This document shows, one piece after another, positions 58,852 through 64,000 of a stretch of 64,000 nucleotides of DNA. Made by a program: the position numbers and the translations under genes. Below the pieces are notes generated by a model. That model was not told the DNA's origin, did not search any database, and saw only the letters and a list, made by a program, of their open reading frames with translations. The stretch is taken from assembly GCF_021917145.1 (NCBI RefSeq), contig NC_061082.1, positions 17,775,462 through 17,839,461 on the forward strand, written 5' to 3'. How positions within the stretch are numbered: position 1 is the first letter of the stretch; each line of letters begins with the position of its first letter. The stretch comes from Hypomesus transpacificus (taxonomy: Eukaryota; Chordata; Actinopteri; Osmeriformes; Osmeridae).

Positions 58852-59009
58852 CAGTACTCTGCAAATGCCTAAGGCCAAAAAAATTCAAATTGAATTAAAC
58901 CAAAAATGCTTGAAAACGTAATCTAATGAAAAGTATTGCAAAATTGTATTTTTATACTGCAGAACAAATACCCAAAATATTGGGTGGCTAATTCTTTTGC
59001 AAAGTACTG
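58852..59009. mobile_element. Tc1/mariner-type MITE, copy E
   Basis: TA-flanked, with ends CAGTACTCTGCAAATGCCTA and, inverted, CAGTACTTTGCAAAAGAATT. It is 158 bp, the best preserved of the five copies, and orthologous in position to copy C (51575). Confidence 0.85.
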
Positions 59010-59084
59010 TAAGTAATAACATAGCACCTTGTTTTATGACTTTAGCCAATGATTGGCCATACTTTTTACAATGTATGCTTAATG

Positions 59085-59170
59085 TTTTGGCTTCCCGCAA
59101 TGTTTTTGGGACTATCTTGTTGTTGGTGATCAGCGACCTATGCACTTTTTGTAAAGCTCTCTCTTGTAAG
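59085..59170 (+). repeat. SINE-like fragment
   Basis: GGCTTCCCGCAATG, TATCTTGTTGTTGGTGATCA and TTTGTAAAGCTCTCTCTTG match the middle of 9878-10130. Head and tail are missing. Confidence 0.6.
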
Positions 59171-60620
59171 TTAACTTGTAAGTAACAGTGGAACAGTGAA
59201 AAGTGTTGGCCAATCGGATTGGTTCCTTATTTCTTGTATTGTAGCAACCGTTGGTCATTGTCAACATTTAGGGTTAGCGAATGTCGTGGGAGAATTCCTT
59301 ATGTGTTAAATTTACTGCTTCAAATTGAAAACGGAGAAGATATTTAGAGTAAAGACAAGTTTCTTAACATCTGTGTTCAATATTGTCAACTAAAAGTTAA
59401 AACTTTTCAGTTACGAAGCCTTTGTTCATAGTAACGCCAGCTGCAGTAAACCTTTTGTGACCCTGGTTTGGCTGTTCGAGACGGTCGACTATGACAGTGT
59501 TGAGCCTCGATTTTTGCAGATTTCTGTGAAACTTGCTTAATGCGAGCAAACGCAGCGCGCAAGCCCAATTTTTGGGCCTTTATTTGAGCGCAAAATAGTT
59601 GAGCTTTATGTAAAATAAACAGCCGTTTTTCAATTGGTAAAACCTTGTCTAGTGAAGGTGATGTATTTTTGTCTCTTAATTGTTCAGCCTCACCCTTACG
59701 TTTCTTAGCCTGGTTTTCCATCGTTATTCTTCTCTCGGTGTTCTCGATGGCCAGTCCGCTACTGCGGGGCTGTCCCGCGGTGGTGGATTTTCAAGTCATA
59801 TCATTTTAAATTCTCGTGCTGACAGGGGGTGCTGCAGCACCATCAGCACCCCTAGTTCCCGCGGCCATGCGGGTAGATGAAATCAAGCATTCTGATTAGT
59901 TGAGAGGGGTGTTCTTTATTTAAGCAATAAGGTACGAAAGGCACTACTTTATCGTTAATAAACTACGTGTTCAAGGGTGTTGTTACAGAAACAAAAGCCG
60001 TAATTCTTGTCTTCAAAATGGTATGAACAGTTCAGGTATATTATTTGAAAAACTGCATATTCAGGCAGAAAAGCGTTAAACAGTGTCAAAAAATTAGAAA
60101 CGGGTGAGAGTTCAGGTATGTTATTTGAAAAACTGCATATTCAGGCAGAAAAGCGTTAAACAGTGTCAAAAAATTAGAAACGGGTGAGAAACAGTTCTTT
60201 CAGTGCATGACGTCACAATGGAATTTGACTTGTACATCCTGAACCATTGAAACCCATTCATTTTTTCAAGCACTTTAAACTTTAATATCTTAAAAACGTT
60301 ACATTTTATCAATGACAAAAGTAATAGCACACTAGATCAGGTCAGACTTTATCAAATGATGTTTGATCAGTGTTTCTAGCTTAAACGGTGTGAAACTAGT
60401 AGGCGACAACAGACAAAAAAAAGTATGCTTTTTGCTTGCGGCAAACAGACTAATTATTATTCAAACTAAAATAGAACAAGAACATCAAAAAAACATAAAA
60501 AGTCATGTGGTAATGTAGTGTGTATATATTGTAATCATGATAATGACAGTAATAGTATTAAACAATCCCTATGTGGAATAGCGGGATGGTTGTACAGAAA
60601 CATCTGAAATCGGACATGAT
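59171..60620. other. DNA with no counterpart in the 51-52 kb paralogous block
   Basis: The paralogous block lacks this stretch, so it is an insertion or a retained segment. 59730-59880 has GC-rich inverted pieces and a GGGGGTGCTGCAGCACC word like hAT-type ends. 60031-60190 is an 80-bp direct duplication. Otherwise nothing is recognised. Confidence 0.5.
60031..60190. repeat. 80-bp tandem duplication
   Basis: Two adjacent copies start TTCAGGTATATTATTTGAAA (60031) and TTCAGGTATGTTATTTGAAA (60111), and both end GAAACGGGTGAGA. They differ by about one base, so the duplication is very recent. Confidence 0.95.
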
Positions 60621-60624
60621 TATG

Positions 60625-61110
60625 CTAGTGGGCGGGGTCTGTGTAGGGTGTACAGCACCACCTGCTGTTTTCATATACCTGACTACTACCGATCTCTAGA
60701 AGAACAACTTGGTAACATACAGGAGCTTCTGTTCACATACAGCCATCATCATCATCATCATCATCATGTAGGATCCCTTCTCACCGATGCTGCAGTCAAC
60801 AATGTAGCAGATGAACCTGACTTGTTGCTGCTCCAGTACATCCTATTCAGTCTTCTCAAGTGCTCCACACAACTCTCCAGATTAGCAACAATCAGACGAG
60901 TACATCCTTTTTGGATACAGACTTAATTTCTGATTAGAGAATTCACTCCGTTCTAATCCAAACATTGTCAAGGGCCTGAATTCCCTGTCCATCCACATGG
61001 TATGAGGTCATTGTGCTACAGGGCATAAAACACTGCTACAGGTAGGGTGCATGGGTGAGTCTTAAATATCCCATCGATGGTGTATCCCAACACAAGATAA
61101 TATACATGTA
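60625..61110 (+). promoter_or_regulatory. Upstream block of the 62.9 kb receptor
   Basis: It is the counterpart of 51900-52440, with an expanded CAT microsatellite (60743-60767) and a TATA-like GGGCATAAAACA at 61021. The Tc1-like element inserts directly after it, between the presumed promoter and the receptor. Confidence 0.5.
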
Positions 61111-62771
61111 CAGTGCCCTCCAAAAGTATTGGAACAGTGAGGCGAATTCCTTTATTTTTGCTGTAGACTGAAAACATTTGGGCTTGACATCAAATAATGA
61201 ACGTGAGACCAGAGATCAACGTTTCAGCTTTTATTTCCAGGTATTTACATCAGGATCTGATGCACAACTAAGAAAATATCACATTTTGTTTGAATCCACC
61301 CATTTGTCATGTGAGCAAAAGTATTGGAACAGATATACTTAAAACATATTTAAGTGAATAAGACTTAATATTTAGTTGCAAATCCTTTGCTTTCAATAAC
61401 TGCAGCAAGTCTGTGACCCATTGACGTCACCAAACTTTTGCATTCTTCCTTTTTGATGCTTTCCCAGGCTTTCACTGCAGCCTCTTTCAGTTGTTGTTTG
61501 TTTTGTGGGGTTCCTCCCTTCAGTCTCCTCTTAAGCAGGTAAAATGCATGCTCTATAGGGTTTAAGTCTGGAGATTGACTTGGCCAGTCTAATACCTTCC
61601 ATTTCTTGCCCCTGATGAACTCCTTTGTTGTTTTGGCAGTGTGTTTTGGGTCGTTATCTTGCTGCATGATGAAGGCTCTGCCAATCAGTTTGGTTGCATC
61701 TTTCCTTAAATTGGCAGACAAAATGTTTCTGTAGACTTCCGAGTTCATTTTGCTGCTGCCATCATGTGTTACATCCTCAATGAAGATTAATGAGCCCGTT
61801 CTAGAAGAAGCCATGCAAGCCCAAGCCATGACATTACCTCCACCGTGTTTCACAGATGAGCTTGTGTGTTTGGGATCATGAGCAGTTCCTTTCTTTCTCC
61901 AAACTTTAGCCTTTCCATCACTTTGGTAAAAGTTAATCTTTGTCTCATCAGTCCATAAAACTTTGTCCCAGAATTTTTGAGGTTCATCTCTGTACTTTTT
62001 GGCAAATTCCAGCCTGGCCTTCCTATTCTTCTTGCTAATGAGTGGTTTGCATCTTCTGGTGTAGCCCTTGTACTTTAGTTCATGAAGTCTTCTGCGAACA
62101 GTAGATAGTGATACCTTCACTCCTGCCATCTGGAGGTTGTTGCTGATCTCACTAACAGTTGTTTTAGGGTCTTTCTTTACAGCTCTCACAATGTTTCTGT
62201 CATCAACTGCTGATGTTTTCCTTGGTCTACCTGTTCGACGTCTGTTACTTAGTACACCAGTAGTTTTCTTCTTCTTCAGGACATTCCAAATGGTTGTACT
62301 GGCTATGGCCAATGTTTCTGCAATGGCTCTGATTGATTTTCCATCTTCTCTAAGACTCACAATTGCTTGTTTTTCACCCAAAGACAGCGCTCCGGTTTTC
62401 ATGTTGTTTTCACCTCTGAATACAGTCTGCATAGACAAAACCTATCTTACCCAATCTGAACCTGAGTGTAGACATTCAGTGGTATTTATTGATTGAATAA
62501 TGTATGTAATAGGACACACCTGGGCAACAAAACACACCTGTCAGTCATATGTTCCAATACTTTTGCTCACGTGACAAATGGGTGGGTTCGAACAAAAAGG
62601 TGATATTTTCTAATTTGTGCATCAGATCCTGATGTAAATACCTGGAAATAAAAGCTGAAACGTTGATATCTGGTTTCACATTCACCGTTTGATGTCAAGC
62701 CCAAATGTTTTCAGTCTACAGCAAAAATAAAGGAATTGGCCTCACTGTTCCAATACTTTTGGAGGGCACTG
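61111..62771 (-). mobile_element. Tc1-like transposon, whole-looking, 1,661 bp
   Basis: TA target duplications lie at 61109-61110 and 62772-62773. The terminal repeats are about 220 bp (61111-61332 and 62550-62771) and nearly identical. Each starts CAGTGCCCTCCAAAAGTATT and carries a second inner copy of AAAAGTATTGGAACA at its inner end, the IR/DR layout seen in many fish Tc1 elements. A single open transposase lies between them on the minus strand. The undisturbed site exists at about 52430. The insertion is recent and postdates the duplication of the 52.6 and 62.9 kb receptors. Confidence 0.95.
61365..62438 (-). CDS. Tc1-like DD34E transposase, 357 aa, open
   Basis: It cuts and pastes its own element at TA sites. 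The N-terminal paired-type DNA-binding region has a helix-turn-helix at about 17-55 (EKQAIVSLREDGKSIRAIAE), a GRPRKT motif at 70-75 and a second helix-turn-helix at about 92-125. Catalytic D164 (WTDETK), D261 (QQDNDPKHT) and E296 (NPIEH) are all present, with 34 residues between D261 and E296. A GGGNVMAWACM glycine-rich box lies at 199-209. No stop or frameshift is visible. An ATG at residue 13 (MKTGALSLGE) is an alternative start and would give a length typical of the family. Whether it is active cannot be told from sequence. Confidence 0.95.
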   Translation of the reverse strand: MSMQTVFRGENNMKTGALSLGEKQAIVSLREDGKSIRAIAETLAIASTTIWNVLKKKKTTGVLSNRRRTGRPRKTSAVDDRNIVRAVKKDPKTTVSEISNNLQMAGVKVSLSTVRRRLHELKYKGYTRRCKPLISKKNRKARLEFAKKYRDEPQKFWDKVLWTDETKINFYQSDGKAKVWRKKGTAHDPKHTSSSVKHGGGNVMAWACMASSRTGSLIFIEDVTHDGSSKMNSEVYRNILSANLRKDATKLIGRAFIMQQDNDPKHTAKTTKEFIRGKKWKVLDWPSQSPDLNPIEHAFYLLKRRLKGGTPQNKQQLKEAAVKAWESIKKEECKSLVTSMGHRLAAVIESKGFATKY

Positions 62772-62934
62772 TATGTGCTGAATTTATTTCTCATGTACCA
62801 TTGTAGTCAATGCACTATTACACTGTATTTTTCTTTACAAATAGTTTCAGTATTACTCAACCTTTTTGCTTACTTACTTCTATGAGCAGGAATACTATGG
62901 TAAGGTATGGTATTATGGTCTCTTTGTAACAGAT

Positions 62935-63882
62935 ATGACATTTAGTGACAATGCATCAACAGTGACATGGTTTACTCTTTCTGGGTTTGATGAGATGATG
63001 GAACACAGAGCCATGTTCTTCTCTCTTACTTTACTGTGTTACTGTGTGATTATACTAGTAAATGTTGCCCTCATTTTGACTATAGTCCTGGATGAAAACC
63101 TCCATGAGCCCATGTACATCTTCCTGTGTAACTTGTGCATCAGTGGACTTTTAGGGACAACAGGATTCTACCCCAAGTTCCTCCTAGATCTACTGTCTCA
63201 TTTGCAGGTCATCTCATATGCAGGATGTTTGATCCAGACTTTTGTCATTTATTCTTCTTCCTGTGCAGATGTTGTTATTCTAGCAGTGATGGCTTATGAC
63301 AGGTATGTGGCAATCTGTACACCACTGGAGTATCACTCTGTTATGACTAAACAGAGGATCACTGTGTTAGTCTATTATCCCTGGCTCTCTGTTTTCTTTA
63401 TATTGACTGTTTCTGCTATATTAACAAGCAAACTGAGGTTATGTGGATCACATATAGAGAAGCTCTACTGTGCAAACTGGCTTATTGTTAAACTATCTTG
63501 TTCTTCAATTACAGCAAACAATATAATAGGGTATATTGGCATTCTGTTCTATGTTGCACATATAATATTAATTTTTTGTTCATATGCATTTCTGATCAGG
63601 TCATGTTTAAAGTCTATTGAGAAAAGGGGAAAGTTTATGCAGACCTGCATGCCACATTTGCTGTCATTACTCAATGTAGCAGCTGCTCTGTTGTTTGAGC
63701 TCATGTACAGTAGATTTGGATCATCAGATTTGTCACAAAGCTTTCAGAATTTCATGGCTGTTCAATTTTTAATATTCCCTCCAATTCTAAATCCTCTTAT
63801 TTATGGTCTGCAACTGACACAGATTCGTATTCGGATGGTGAGTTTTTGTATAAAATCTGGAAGAAAGAACATTCTAAAATGA
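62935..63882 (+). CDS. Olfactory receptor, 315 aa (FDEMMEHRA pair)
   Basis: An intact receptor. I start at MTFSDNASTVTWFTLSGFDE (62935), preceded by TTTGTAACAG|AT like its sister. NAS is at residue 6, LHEPMY at 56-61, SYAGCLIQTFVIY in TM3, and MAYDRYVAICTPLEYH at 119-133. GKFMQTCMPH precedes TM6; FPPILNPLIYG is in TM7, and SRFG replaces the usual SRYG near TM6-TM7. Compared with 52621-53577, the stretch between CTATGGTAAGG and the acceptor is shortened to about 33 bp, too short for an intron, so the leader must be spliced differently or not at all. A Tc1-like element sits 160 bp upstream. Confidence 0.95.
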   Translation: MTFSDNASTVTWFTLSGFDEMMEHRAMFFSLTLLCYCVIILVNVALILTIVLDENLHEPMYIFLCNLCISGLLGTTGFYPKFLLDLLSHLQVISYAGCLIQTFVIYSSSCADVVILAVMAYDRYVAICTPLEYHSVMTKQRITVLVYYPWLSVFFILTVSAILTSKLRLCGSHIEKLYCANWLIVKLSCSSITANNIIGYIGILFYVAHIILIFCSYAFLIRSCLKSIEKRGKFMQTCMPHLLSLLNVAAALLFELMYSRFGSSDLSQSFQNFMAVQFLIFPPILNPLIYGLQLTQIRIRMVSFCIKSGRKNILK

Positions 63883-64000
63883 AAGGGGGAAATTGTATGC
63901 TGACCTGCAGCCACCCTTACTCTCAATATAAAACAGACAGTTGATTAGCATTTTTTATTCTTCGTACAATCAATGCTCGAGAGATTTACTCCTAATAATT

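Noticed and set aside
62137-62496. 119-codon plus-strand frame within the Tc1-like element
   Set aside because: Antisense shadow of the transposase.

Overview
The window is vertebrate nuclear DNA, almost certainly from a ray-finned (teleost) fish. It is AT-rich, shows no bacterial-style operons, and is dominated by single-coding-exon olfactory receptor (OR) genes separated by 2-5 kb of DNA full of fish-type repeats (tRNA-derived SINEs, L2/Rex-like LINE pieces, Tc1, hAT-like and piggyBac-like DNA transposons). The receptors carry the teleost OR motifs LHEPMY, MAYDRYVAIC, a lysine-rich TC-PH motif before TM6, and PPILNPLIYG. The species cannot be fixed from sequence alone.

Layout. Positions 1-17 kb hold receptors on the minus strand: a partial gene running off the left edge (1-451), a decayed copy (2.1-2.4 kb), and four intact genes (2.9, 7.0, 12.2 and 16.2 kb). 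The 2.9 and 12.2 kb genes are recent duplicates of a distinct subfamily. Positions 17-32 kb are a graveyard of tandem duplications. Two back-to-back 3,856-bp units (19549-23404 and 23405-27260) each carry the same truncated plus-strand OR pseudogene. They are flanked by older diverged copies and by an inserted block of minus-strand OR sequence. Positions 32-64 kb hold six intact plus-strand receptors (32.5, 37.2, 41.8, 46.2, 52.6 and 62.9 kb) in three pairs of neighbours, each pair a local duplication, with four pseudogene remnants.

In total I count ten intact OR coding sequences, one open but truncated OR at the left edge, and eight OR pseudogenes. Several genes show the same architecture: a TATA-like box, a short non-coding leader exon, a tiny intron (69-172 bp), then an acceptor just before the ATG of a single coding exon.

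Mobile DNA is readable in detail. There is a whole-looking Tc1-like transposon with an open DD34E transposase at 61.1-62.8 kb, whose empty site survives in the paralogous block at 52.4 kb. There is a broken Tc1-like copy at 44.3-45.8 kb that carries its own insertion. A 2.1-kb hAT-like element has a perfect 8-bp target duplication. A piggyBac-like TTAA element has a SINE nested in it. Five copies of one small Tc1/mariner-type MITE lie near the receptors.

How the genes work together: each OR is expected to be a seven-helix G-protein-coupled odorant receptor expressed one per olfactory neuron. The cluster illustrates birth and death by tandem duplication, unequal exchange and transposon insertion. 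I did not find a convincing undescribed molecular system; the most distinctive signals are structural (duplication and transposition history, leader-exon architecture, and an unexplained block preserved in four copies).
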